This document shows, one piece after another, positions 23,566 to 35,300 of a stretch of DNA of 64,000 nucleotides; the first letter of the stretch is position 1, and each line of letters begins with the position of its first letter. The notes beneath the pieces were generated by a model. The model was not told where the DNA came from. It searched no databases and saw only the letters and a program-made list of their open reading frames with translations. Origin of the DNA: Neospora caninum Liverpool (lineage: Eukaryota > Apicomplexa > Conoidasida > Eucoccidiorida > Sarcocystidae); the NCBI RefSeq assembly GCF_000208865.1, contig NC_018396.1, positions 6,504,514-6,568,513 on the forward strand. Direction: 5' to 3'. The position numbers were made by a program, and so were the translations under genes.

Positions 23566-26500
23566 TGCTTTTGGTTTTTATTAGTAGCGAATATTTGCCA
23601 GCACACAGAGAAGATAGCGGAACGGAGATAGAAATATATAAGAACTCGATAAGAGGAGTGGCCAATGTGTCGTGTAGTAAGGGCCTCCGAGCAGTACTAG
23701 GTCGACACTTGTCCTCCTGGACGAAAACCGAAAGTTAGTGCGTTCCCCAGGTGATAGCTGCCTGCTGTCACGCTAAAGGCACGAAACCACGGGCGCATAG
23801 TCCAACAGAGGTGTTCGCAGTGTGAAAGCCACAAAGTGGGGTGGATGGTGCTGCCAGAGATCCAACGCTTCCACAACGGAGCCAAGACGACTCCGACGGC
23901 ACTCCACTTCCGCCGGTCTTTCGTGTTGGGCCCATTCAACAAAATATGAAACCCCCAAAAGTCTGTCTTGTCCCGGAACTACCAGGCCAGCAAGTAGATC
24001 AGGGCCGTTCCTGAGCACAACCGAAGAGCGGCAGTTCGCGGGTCCTTTCTCCAGCCATCAGAAGTGTCATTTCCCTGTCTTTTCGCAGGAAAAACTCGAT
24101 CAGAAGGTTCCTGAACACGGAGTGAAAAATGACTAGTTCGGAGACACTGTGTAAAAATTTCCAACGCTAGTGATGGCGGAATGAGGACAAAAAAAGCGCG
24201 TATCATCAAGAACTCGTGTTATTGCCGAAAGGCCAAATACGCGGAAGAGCTAACTCAAGCAGTCTGAAATCGAGAATTGGCCCCTCTTCCAGATTACGAT
24301 AGACACAAGCACGTCGATATCGATGGGATATTTTGAATAAATGACCCCTCATCACAAGTTCGATTGGCTCGCCATACGCTGCGCGAACGTGCAGTAGAGG
24401 CATCGTATCGGTGCACGCATCTCAAAGCGTGTGTTCGTCTCGCACGCCTAGACTAGACCTTCGGATGAACGGCGGCGCTTACAAAAACTAGCGATGCTGT
24501 ATTCGGTCCCTTCAGCAGACAAAAACTCTCTTTCCAAAGAAATCAACGCAAGTTAAAATGACCGCGTGAACGAAAATTGCAAGCCTTCTCAGCTGTGCAG
24601 AATTAAGCGCGACGGCTTCCCGGACACACCGAAGCTACGCATAGAGGAGTCTGTCACTCTCAAAAGCCGCCGATGGTCCAAATAAAACGCTTTCCCAACT
24701 GATACGGTCTCTACTGTCTTAGAACTAGACTTAATGACTGGAGAGAATGGGACGCTGAGGATTGCATTTCCTTGCACTTCCGAAGAGGAGGATACGTTCG
24801 TAGGCCCTCCGCAAAGCGTAGAGCTTTGGAAATGAAAGAGCATGAGGACCATCAGACTGGAGGGCGCGTGAAATATATGTCAGCCCTGAAACAGAAGCGG
24901 CGTGTACTTCGAATGATCTCCTCAGTGGAAGCAAAGAGCCAGTTTCAGAAGTGGCAGAGACAAACGTGAGAGAATACAGTTGCTAGTAGGCGGAGATGGC
25001 GACGCCCGGTAGGTGGTGGCGAGAATACGTTCTTGCTCATGTGCACAAAAAAACTTGTTCCAATGACCGTTTGCGTGTATCCGGGTTGCCTGTACTACGC
25101 CACCATTAGATGATTCAAATGCTAACATATATCACATACAATCTTAAAGCTAGCTAAATCAGTCTTAAAACTAGCAAAATTCGCCCGGTCACTCTTGAGA
25201 CACCCCATAAGGAACTAGAACCTGCGAAGCCCTGTTACTAATACTGACTCTAGCTAGTTCCTAAAACCACTCAAGGTTCTTTCTGAGTACTCCGCATTGT
25301 ACCCAGAGTCCTATCTACCTGGTAAGACGGGCACGTCGGCAGACCGTGGGCGGTGCTTCATTTATTTGAGGACGGCGTGACTGGCACACGGGGGGAAAAA
25401 GGGACGAAACGACTCAGTTACTTGCCATTTCAGTAGAACGTTGACATGTGAATCTGATCTTACTTTTTGGAGAGCTCTTACCGATGATATAGCTGTGAAA
25501 CTACATCGATGGCTTTATCGCTGGAGCGTAGCTGAACTTTAGCTTCGAGCACTGTCCACTCCGGACTCAAGTGTCTCTGAAGCTTCACTGGACCACGTGC
25601 CGTTAAAACCATTAACCGGGCCACACGGTGATACAATTGAAGGAACACTGGAACTTCATAAAAAATGTGGGTGCAGGAATCAGCGGCACAATGCAGCATG
25701 TTTTCAGCATCCCTCACCCTGTAGTGTGACACAATGAAGAATGCCTTTAACCTGAGTTTGCTCGGCGTGCCTGCCAGCACCTGTATTTCTCAGGTAGCCG
25801 GTGCTCTTCCTTCTCAGAAAGATCTATCTGTCGTTGACTGTGTAGTCCATACAATCTGACAAGTTTCCCTTCGTCTCCGTGACTTCGAGGGTTTCCGTGA
25901 GTGTCTGAAATCGCAGAATCCGTCAGGTACTCTCGTAGCTGTAGCGCAATTCGGACGTTCGTCCTACTGATCTGAGCGAGACGTCAGCCGCCACGGCTAG
26001 TTGCGACGACGTGAGGGGCGCTCGACGATTAGTCAGTTTCCTCTCTTGGGATATACGAAGTAGCGGAGTCTTTGCCATCATTCATGCTTGATTTTCGCAT
26101 TATCAGACAATAACGGTGGTGGCTTGTGCACAACTTCTTCCTGTCTCTTGCGTCTTCAAGGTGTCTAGATTTCAGTGGTGGTGTCGTTGCTGCCGCGTCC
26201 CGCGTAGAGAGAGTACGTAACAATTTGATTGCTTCTGAATCGGAAACGCTGTAGATCTCACATTTCTTTAACACGCAGCGGGAGGCTACAGACAGACCTC
26301 CCGGAGGAATGACGCTGCTTTGGATGCCGTCTGGGGACACAAATGCCGCTATATTTTCTCATCCAATTGTCTCTGATGAGCTGCTGTTACACGGCTATGC
26401 GGCGTCATTGCAATCTTATCTGTCTTCTTTTCCTGTGTTACTGCGAAGTATGGCGCTTTTTCCCCAAGACTCTAAGTCCGTTGGCAGGAAACGTGCACTG

Positions 26501-26788
26501 TGTTTAGGGAATGCACGGTACTGGGTTCCATCAGCGATTTCTAGACGGACAAGCGGGCCGAGACATAAAAAACCATGTGATTTATTGTATTTCACGAGTC
26601 TGTTACATTCCACGGGAATGCTTATCAAGTTCCTTGTATCTAGTTAGCTCACTGCACCGGTTTTGGATGGTATTACTTTTAACACCGCATAATATGCTAG
26701 AAAATACCATTCAGGATTCTTTCCCATTTACCGCTTTTTGCGTTCATGTGTTCTGTTTGTCTCTGTCTGTTCTCAGTTCGTGGTCAGA
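23566..26788. other. Gene-poor spacer
   Basis: 3.2 kb between two divergent members of the Ala/Gly-rich group. It should contain their promoters. One minus-strand frame, 25780-25478, ends at a good GTAAGA donor (SSDKAIDVVSQLYHR) and might be an exon of an unrecognised gene, but no partner exon was found. Nothing else is supported. Confidence 0.35.
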
Positions 26789-27226
26789 ATGCCGCTGGAA
26801 GTATTGGGCCCTCTCGCGGTCTTGGCCGCAGGAATGAAAGCACTCCCTGGTGCAGTGCTGCTGAAGACTGGCGGAGCTGCGGCCGCTGCCAAGGGATCCG
26901 GGGTTTTCGTTGCCAAAAGCAAAGGCGTCTTCGCGGCCACCCATGGATCAGGCGCCAGTTCTGGGGCTACGAGCAGCCACGAAGCTTTGGAAAAGGCGAA
27001 GAATGAACTTCAGAAGGCAGCAAATGACATTGACGAGGCGGAGAGTACTGCTATGAAAAGCATAATGCCCCTTGGCTTTCTAACGACATTTGGTTTCGGC
27101 GGTAATGATGATGCCGCAATTTCTGCTCTTTGCCGTGCACGAGCTAAAGCTGACCACGGTGGTGACCGCCGTGTTCGTCTCTCCACCGTTCCAGACAGGT
27201 GCACGTACTATGGGGATTTTCTTTGA
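26789..27226 (+). CDS. Ala/Gly-rich small protein, possible paralogue of 22171-23565
   Basis: Open frame of 145 residues beginning MPLEVLGPLAVLAAGMKALP. The segment GAVLLKTGGAAAAA parallels GPVLLKT..GGAAAA at the same place in the protein at 22171-23565. A Lys/Gly/Val stretch (KGSGVFVAKSKGVF) follows, then a helical charged region (SHEALEKAKNELQKAANDIDEAES) that could form a short coiled coil. The end is uncertain. A possible donor GGCG|GTAATG lies at about 27102, and an overlapping frame from 27090 to 27302 contains a hydrophobic segment (MMMPQFLLFAVHELKLTTVV), so the real C-terminus may be spliced into that frame. A TTCTCAG lies a few bases before the ATG, so a 5' intron is possible. Function unknown. 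Confidence 0.5.
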   Translation: MPLEVLGPLAVLAAGMKALPGAVLLKTGGAAAAAKGSGVFVAKSKGVFAATHGSGASSGATSSHEALEKAKNELQKAANDIDEAESTAMKSIMPLGFLTTFGFGGNDDAAISALCRARAKADHGGDRRVRLSTVPDRCTYYGDFL

Positions 27227-28880
27227 GTCTGTGACGACAAGAGAAAGGTCACTTCACGTTGAACATCAACAGGAGAACAGCGTAGACCTTCAGGATAAGT
27301 GACAGGCATCGCTTCGCAAGTGCGCCGGCCTTTCCACCTGCTTGCACTGCGAACGTTGCCTGACTTTTGTCGAGTAGAACTGCGCTGGGAGATAGACTTT
27401 TATCAGAATCCAGCACCTTCAGTTGCGTTACCTACGTAAAATGCTCAGTTGGGATTCCAAGCTGTTCATGTGCCCTGTTGTCTCCGGATGGACAGACGCT
27501 CGTCCTTCATGCGTAACCATGAAACGCAAAATGTGCAAAATGCTACCCTTGCAGCAGTATATACTGTTGGTGCGTCCGAATGACCGACGGGAAGGAACTT
27601 CGTTGTTCTACACCCCTGTAGTACCCACACCTTCGTCCACTGGTGAGGAAATGTGCAGTGTCTTTTCTCTCTGCTACTACGATCCAGATTTCCATGTACA
27701 CCTAGGCATCGAGCGGTCACCTTTTCAACCTTGCCCCTTTCTGTTCAGCAGGAACTACGTAGTTGGCAATGCTGTTGTCAGCTTTTCTTTTCAATGCTCC
27801 ATGACTCCAATCCCTAAGGATACAATAGCCGTAGTCAAGCACCCGTTTAATAGTCAAGCACCCGTTTTTCACTAGACGGTGGAATGCCAGCCCATCAGGC
27901 ATGATTCGCAAATATGCCACTTTTCGTGTTGGAATTCCCGAGTGAAGAGACATCCTGTTGTCCAAGTTGCCCTTAGATACACGCAAGACTCCAATGGCGA
28001 TTAACTACCGCTCCAACATGGAACCAGGCACATCTGATAGTGTGCGACGAAACAAACAAATTCACCTCGGCTCTCAGGTGCCATAACCTGGGGCACAGTG
28101 AACGCCAGTACCGCTGGAGAGTAAACTTGACTGGTTGTGTATTCCACAACTCAATAATTTAAACTGCAGATGTGAGATGCGAAAAAGTAAACTCTGATGA
28201 AGTATTCAGTAGAAAGAGCTACGTGGCCTGCTTCCTGTGATCGACCTTAAGGTGTAACAATTTCAACCGATTTGTGGTCAATGGCGAACACAGTCGCTTT
28301 CACTCCTCTGACTGTTCGACCACAGTTCCCTGACCCGCCAAGTTCCAGATCCTCCCTCTTCACACATTGTGCTCGCACTACCGGGAGGCAAGACCAGTGC
28401 TGTTCTGTTGGTTGGACGTGTGAGTCAGCGTTAGCAATGCTGAGACAACATACTTGCTTTCCACCACATGAAGAGGGTGTCGGCATTTGCCACGGGGCGT
28501 TGCGAAGGCTCGTGTCCAACCCCCCTCGATGCTGGACAGATATGCACACGAAAGAGGCGAGAATACGCTCGAATGGAAGATCTGTCGAAGACCGCGGAGA
28601 TAGCACGCACAGTCGTTCAATATGGGCATGTGTGCGTACTGAAAGATATACAACCGCTTGCTTTCGGGGCTGGTCTTGAGTACTGTGTACCAGTGTAAAT
28701 CATGCAGCTTTTTCTGTCAAATTGGCAACACAAACGTAGTGAAGACAAACACGTGGCTAGTGACTCCCTGTCACCTTGCAACCATTTAAACGGGTTGTGC
28801 ACCGATCGCTGCTCGTTTCCTGGTCAAACCCCGTTGCCGCTCCGCTGCACCGTGCCGTGACATCGGATTGTGTTAGGCAG
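27227..28880. other. Intergenic region with weak ORFs
   Basis: 1.65 kb. The + frame 27441-27875 (144 residues) and overlapping frames on both strands at 28247-28680 are open but show no domains, signal peptides or splice support, and may be chance. A short direct repeat, AGTCAAGCACCCGTTT, occurs twice around 27834-27867. Confidence 0.35.
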
Positions 28881-29264
28881 TTACAGATCACTCAACAGCC
28901 TAAAAAACGAGGTACACACCCAACGTGCTTGCTTTACCAGCAAAGCTCCACAAGGATTTCGATCGTATGAGTCTTCTTGAGTTTTCTCTGACTGTGCCTC
29001 GCCACATTCTGCCGCCTCTTCGTAAACGGTCTCATCGTTTCCAACACGGCTGACGACACCGGGCTGGTCCGCGAAGAAGGCTCCGCACATCAAGGAAAGA
29101 CCTTCCCTGCCAGTGGGCGGAAGTACAGCCCGAGCATCTATGGCTTTCGATATACCCGGGACAATACTGCCGCTCATTGGGTTACCCAGCGCTCCGGCGA
29201 CATCGGCAGGACCAGGAACTGCGCAGCATACGAGCAAGATAGGGAGGTGAGCTAACGGGTCCAT
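28881..29264 (-). CDS. Possible small secreted protein (127 aa)
   Basis: Open frame from Met at 29264 (MDPLAHLPILLVCCAVPGPA) to a stop at 28881. The N-terminus reads as a plausible signal peptide. The mature part starts with small hydrophobic residues and Gly (GALGNPMSGSIVPGIS) and becomes acidic (DETVYEEAAECGEAQSEKTQ). An in-frame Met at 29306 would add 14 residues and mask the signal peptide. The frame contains a CTG|GTAAAG donor-like site near the end, so the last 15 or so residues may be intronic. It lies between two Ala/Gly-rich genes and may belong to the same lineage-specific cluster. No homologue recognised. Confidence 0.4.
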   Translation of the reverse strand: MDPLAHLPILLVCCAVPGPADVAGALGNPMSGSIVPGISKAIDARAVLPPTGREGLSLMCGAFFADQPGVVSRVGNDETVYEEAAECGEAQSEKTQEDSYDRNPCGALLVKQARWVCTSFFRLLSDL

Positions 29265-29683
29265 CCGGGAAAGGATCGACACAACACGCTCTGCTCTGGT
29301 GGACAACTACTGTGCAAAACTATACTCAACACATGAATGCTTAGGCCATCGGCCTGCGACACCGCGCTCCGGAGGCTGTGAGGAACTACTACCGCGCGGA
29401 AAGCCTTTCATGACGCGTGAACACAACACTATAAAGGTTTTCTACTCCGCGTGCACATTCCACGCTGAAAAACATGTATCCTTATTTGTCACACCTCTTC
29501 AACGCCACGAGAGGAGGACGCTCAGTGGAGTTCTTAGTTTCACGAGTTCTCGAACACGTTTTTTGTCTCCCAGTGAGTATGTTACCTACGTTCTGCAGTA
29601 CCCTGACCGGCAAGAAACTGAAAATCGACAGCGAGACGGGGTATTCTGATTGGTAAGCCGCACTCCAGACCCATTTTGACGAC
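29265..29683. other. Short intergenic spacer
   Basis: About 420 bp between two minus-strand candidate genes. It would hold the promoter of the 28881-29264 gene and the 3' flank of the next. Nothing else is seen. Confidence 0.35.
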
Positions 29684-30088
29684 TTAACCTACGAACGGTA
29701 GACCAGGCATTAGAGGCACCCCGGAGCCGCCAGTGGTGGTGGCAGCTCCAAGAAGACCAGCGGCTTTAGTCCCGCCTGCGATCTTGGCTGCGGTTGCAGA
29801 CGCTCCAGCCGTGCCGCCGGCCGCAAGAGAAATCCCGAGGACTTTGGCCAGCCATGACACTGCGCTTGGAATTGTAGCTGCCCCTGCAGCAAGTGTGGCA
29901 GCGCTGCCACCAAGAGCTGAAGCGCTCGGAGCGCTTATCGCTGCAGAAGCTGCGGTCGCGACAGGCCCAGCACTCGTGAGACACGGCAACGTGGCGGCGG
30001 TCCCCCATGCGATAGTCTTCGCTGCCCCCACACCCAGCAGCGAGGTCAGAAGACAACAGGTCCCGGCGCCGGCGAGTTCGATTAGCAT
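29684..30088 (-). CDS. Ala/Gly-rich hydrophobic protein (134 aa)
   Basis: Open frame of 134 residues starting MLIELAGAGTCCLLTSLLGV and ending GVPLMPGLPFVG. More than half the residues are Ala, Gly, Ser, Thr or Val, with repeated small-residue stretches (TAASAAISAPSASALGGSAA, GGTAGASATAAKIAGGTKAA) that could pack as membrane helices. Composition resembles the N-terminal 100 residues of the protein at 22171-23565. A TTCAG lies directly before the ATG on this strand (GACTTCAG|GATG), so an upstream exon is possible. A frame of this composition in a GC-rich pocket can arise by chance on the opposite strand, and the + strand is also open across most of it, which lowers certainty. Confidence 0.45.
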   Translation of the reverse strand: MLIELAGAGTCCLLTSLLGVGAAKTIAWGTAATLPCLTSAGPVATAASAAISAPSASALGGSAATLAAGAATIPSAVSWLAKVLGISLAAGGTAGASATAAKIAGGTKAAGLLGAATTTGGSGVPLMPGLPFVG

Positions 30089-32336
30089 CCTGAAGTCAGT
30101 TTCTTCCTGGAATCACGGCGCGGAGTTCTGCCGCTCAAACACCAACGGTGTACCGCACTGATCGACTCCTGGTGCGTTGAGCCGCCGTCAGCTCTCACGC
30201 ACACCAACACACGCCTTACACAACCAAACACCACCCACCAATTTTTCATCCAGCGACACTTTTTAGACTATGAGAAACTGGAAACGGAGAGAAATTTAGC
30301 AGTGGCAAGCGCAAGGTGATGCGCGGCAGCCAGCTCCTGACAGTTTGAGCTCCGGGCTTACTTTACCCGGATCGGATCTGGTGTGTGGCAGCCAGCACGG
30401 TGTCTACATTGCAGCCCGCGCGCCGATCGCCACAAACGGCAAACTTTTCTTTTCAGATGAATCGTAGATCCCCCATATCTATACTGCCCAGCGCCTAAAG
30501 ATGTCATGTGGAACGTGCCCTGGCGCTTCTTGGTGAAACAGCACATATGGTCAACATAGAAAATTCGTGTTCATGGCTGCCGCACATCAAATTCTTCTCA
30601 TGAGAAGGGGTCGCGGGTGCCACACTTTGCAGTAGGAGGTAAGCGCTGTGATGGTACGAAATGTCGTCCTCCCTTGTATACCTGAAGGGTCCAGCAGTCT
30701 TACTGTACAAAACGAGGGTGAACCAGATACCTGTGTTGCAGCATGGGGGTGGTCGTCAGCACTTGCGATGCAACCGCGCATGATGCATGAGCCGCACGTT
30801 CCACTAGAAACCACACCATCCTGGCTTCAACTAGGTCCCAGCCATCCCTGTACCATCTCAATATACGACAGAATCACAATACTACATCCGTTTTTTTTGT
30901 ATCACGGATGTGTACGAACCGACTTTTTGACAAGGAGACATGTGCCATAACTTTTATGGCCTGTTGAGTTTCCAGAGGGGTTGGTAACATATCGGTCTCG
31001 ACAACGGTAGAATGAAACCAGATGCGGCCGGACAGTGCTGCCTGTAAGAGGGTCATTCAGCTGCGGGGGGCACTGGCCTGCCGAACAAATAATCCTTTTT
31101 CTAGTTTTGCCACCCTGGCTGTGTACCGGCGTCTAAAAGACGCAACAAGCGGAACTCACATCGACTGGAACTCGTTCCGTGATTGTTGCAACTGGACAGC
31201 TTTGTTTAGCGGTACGACGTTCAAGAAGACCTGTTTCACCTTGAGGTGTTCCTTGTCAACGCTCACCATCCTTAACTGATCTTCCTCTCTTCATTGCCCA
31301 AGTTGAGCGGTGAAGTGAAGCGGGAGAGAAAACAGCCGATGGACAACTCCAAAGAATCTGTTTTTAAATGACGATTGTGGCTGAGATTTCCTCGACCATA
31401 CGCTGTTTCATCGAACCCCCTATTTAAATTTAAGCTTATCGACAGGGAACGAGGCGATAAGCCACAAACACAGCTTTGACGAGGAACTCTCGATCGTCTC
31501 TAAGACGTTTACATACAGATAATCTTCCCACGCGCGTATTTTCAAAGCCCTGACGCACACGAAGAGGGTGCCCAACACTGGCAGCATCTTCTCAATCGCA
31601 CAACTGGTGTCCCTGTGATCTACAGGTATGGTGCCAGGAAACCAGAAAACCGAAACTTTCTAATGTAAGACTAGCATGGTCTTAGCTCAACACGGGATAG
31701 AACTTGCCGGACAACCGGTAGAGAAGCGCAGAAAGGACAAACGAGACGGGTACAACTCTGAAGAACGGACAAGCTTTCTGCTGCTAACAGGGTCCGTGAC
31801 AGTTTCGGTAGGAAAATAGTGAACCTCAGCAAATCCTTCACTCTTCCCCTCCTCCGGTCTCGCGATGTACGCAGATCAGCTAGAAACATCTAGTCGACTT
31901 GGCACCGCTTTTCGTGCTTCACCGATCTGCGTTAGCACCGGCTCTCTTGTGTCCGTTTGCCAGTGTGACGCGTGCTTCACCCGAAAACCCACCCACGTTC
32001 CTCGTTGTCTCCCCAAAACAACATCGGCGTAGCTGGTATTCGAAGACCATGATTTCGGAAGAAAACGCCATCAAGCCGCAATGGGTCCTCTCGCGTATCA
32101 GTACAAGGAGCATGCGCATCGCGTCAGAAGGGGAAAACTAAGAAAATCACTCGAAAAGCAGAATGACCATTTGTCTTCCCAACCGCGGTTCACACTTTTC
32201 TCTGGAGTCCTGTCCTCTGGTGCTGGGCAACGAGGAGACCAATGAGTACGACCACCGCGCAGCTCAAGAGGACTCTTGACACAGCAGTCTAATAGTACAC
32301 CCGCGAACGCATCCCTCAGTTCTCCCCACAAGGGCT
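30089..32336. other. Intergenic region
   Basis: 2.2 kb with no supported gene. Short frames on both strands (for example 30648-30950 + and 31022-31279 +) have no recognisable content. The base composition begins to rise in GC towards the right end, where the exonuclease gene stops. Confidence 0.4.
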
Positions 32337-35300
32337 CTACTTGTTGCCTACACCAATGACTCGGTCAGCATCTTTTTCTTTCCTTTCCCCAGTATTCTTC
32401 GTCGCGAAATAACGCGTGATATGCGTCTGCCCCTCCAGCATAGTTACTTCGTTCTTCTTTCCCTTCTGAGACCTTTTTCTCTGCACAGGACATGATGATC
32501 TTCCTTGCTCTTTGCTCCCTTGCTTTCCACAAACTGGGAAGTTTGTCACTCCCTGATTTTCCTCTTGCACATCTTGTCGATCCATCACCTTCGTTATCGT
32601 CTTTGTACGTGCCCGCTGGCCCTCCTTTTCCGCTCCATCCCCACCTGTAATCTCTGCGCCCTCTTCGCTTGTTTTCGCCGTCACGACCCCCTCACAATCA
32701 GACAGTTCCGGCGAAATGTGTGCTTTCGTTTGCACGTCTTTCTGTTCGTCTCGGCTCACATCACTCCGAGCCCTGCCGAACAGGGGACCGCCGAGGTCGG
32801 AGGACGGACACCGGGATGCCGACGACGAATTCGAAGACACAAAACGAGGCATATCCGCTCGACTCGCGTTCTTTTTGAACATAATCGAAGTCAAGGACGT
32901 ACTCGCCTTTTCAGTTACGTCGACGGAACGTGCGTGAGGAGAATGAGCAATCGTGCTGCGACGAAGAGACGTGTGGTGTACAGACACCTCAACTGCGTTA
33001 GACGGATTGCGTTTGGGACCCTCTTTATACGAGGGCTTTAGCCGTTCCTTGGACAAGGCAGCATCTGCGCAAGAAGAAAACTTTCGCGATGTGTCACACG
33101 CATCAGCTGGGGAGCGGACCACTCCCGTCTGCTCATCCTCCGGTTTCGTCTCGGTGTTTCCCCCCCCGCGGTGCGAACTGCTCTCTTGCGAAGAGAGAAA
33201 TCCAGCAAACCGTCTTCTACCGGAAGACAGCAATTGACTGCTTGGCTTCACTGCAGCAGAGCTGGCGCTATGATACTCTGAACGTGGTGTGTCCCGGACA
33301 CCGGAGCCGGGAACGCAGTCGCCTCCCCGGCTGGGGGCAAAGTACGGTTCCCTTCTCTGACTCTTTAGCGCCGTGGTATGCGTGGACAGAGACGGAGAAA
33401 AGACAGAGGCGCAGAGAGACGAGGGCGGGAGAGAAGCCGGCGACGAGAAGACAGAAGAGGAAAGACAAGAGGAAGCAGACGGCCCAGACGGGGCGTTACC
33501 TCGGAGCCTAGACGACGGACGAAATGCGGACGAAAGAAAAGAGTCGCCTATGAAGGGCGTCACCTGGGACGGGGCCTCCGTTGCCTTTCCCGGCTCGCCA
33601 CCGGGCACGACGTGCGCGGGAACCCAGTGCCGGTGACAATCCCGCTTCTTGCTGAGACGCTCCTGAAGACGCTGCTGTTCCTGTTGGAGGGCTACAACCT
33701 CGTCGAACTCCTCCAGCGCCCTCTTGTTCTCCTCGTCGGCTTCTTCTTGCTCCCGCAGCGCCGTCTCGCGCTCTGCGCAACCCAGAGGCGTCGCGTCACA
33801 GTCAGCCAGAAAGGGGCAACTGCGGCACTTCCACTTCTCCGAGTCCTGGACCGCCTCTGCAGATCGCAGGCCTCGCCACCAGCTCGTGAGGTCCCGGAGC
33901 GAGAACTCGACGGAGGCGGCGTGGTACGGGATCTTCTCTCTGGCGAATTCTTCCCCTTCGCACTCGTACACGACGTGGACATCTTTCCAGAGAGGAGGGA
34001 GTCGCCGGAATTCTTCTTGCAGACTTGCGAGAAGCATCTCGAGTAGCAGGTACGGCCCTGCCGGTTTCTTCTCCCCTTCGTTCTCTCCTTCCCCACCCTT
34101 CACCTCCGGCGGACTGAACTGTTCGTCGACTCTGTTCTGACTGCCTGTGTCCCCGCCATTCCACAGCCTCTCCGCGGGGGCTTCCTCTTGGTCGTTCCAG
34201 CTGTCAGAGCGCGTGGGCTCTGGGGTCTTCAGAACACCGGCTGCTTCGGCGCATGCGAGCAGCACGGGATGTGTGAGGCGCGAGTGACGGTCGAGTTTGA
34301 AGGCAGAGAAAAAGAGGTCCAGAGTAAGCGGTTGCCGTCGGAGCCGGTCCACCAGATGCCAGTAGATCTGCAGCTGAAGGGCCGAGGTCTGTTTCTGGGC
34401 GAGGCACGGGGTCTTCTTCACGCTCCGAGTTTTGTTGTCGCTGAGGAGCGTGAAGAAGGCTCCCCGCTGCCTCGGTCTTGCCGCATCAGCCGGTGCTTCG
34501 TCTCCACCTCCCAGAGGGGCCGAAAGCGCCTGCAGTCTCTCTTCTTCCCACGGACAAACGAACGCGACGGCCTTGGTCGGCCGAGCCCTGCCGCCACGTT
34601 CCCCGTCGCGCGCTCTCTTCCACCCGTCGCCACCGTGGAGATTCTCCTTCGTTTCAGTTTCCTCACCCTCTTCATCGTGTTTCGGCTGTCCTTTCTCTTC
34701 GTCCAAAGCCAGCAGCCTTTCCCAGTCCGGAAGCGCCAGGTCGACGGGGTTCTGCAGAGCGCCGAATCCACCCCCAGGGGGAATCAACTGCCAGGCCGGA
34801 CGCGGCCCCCGCGAAGAACTCCCCGCGCCGGAGAGAGAGGAGGCGGAACCCGAGGAAGAAGACTCGACGACGCCAATGCGCAACTCGTCGATGACGCCAC
34901 GGGCCATCAGACCCGCAACGGGACCAAAGACCCAGAGCTCTCGACAGACGCCTCGCGTTTGGAGCTGTTGCAGCTGCTGAATGGAATTGAGGAGTTTAAA
35001 GGCCATTGCCTGAGAGGGAAAAAGACAAGACGCGCAAGTTCGCCCCTTCCGCTGAGTGTCCCTTCGCCCTGCTTCCTGTTGCTTATTTCTGGCTCCACGT
35101 GCAAAACAGGGCATCTCTCTGCTTTGGCGCCTCCAACGCGCAGGCACACCGCTGGGGTGTCTCAGAGAGGCGCCGGGTACGGGCGAACAGCGGACGCAAA
35201 CGGAGAACAGGAAGCCCGCTGTGGCGCAGGAGGGAAAAAAGGGGAAGAAATGCACCACAGCGACAAGCGTTTTCGCGTGTAAAGACGCAAAAACAGAGGA

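Noticed and set aside
27441..27875. 144-residue + frame MLSWDSKLFMCPVV...
   Set aside because: No signal peptide, domain or splice support, and it contains a short internal direct repeat; length is within chance expectation.
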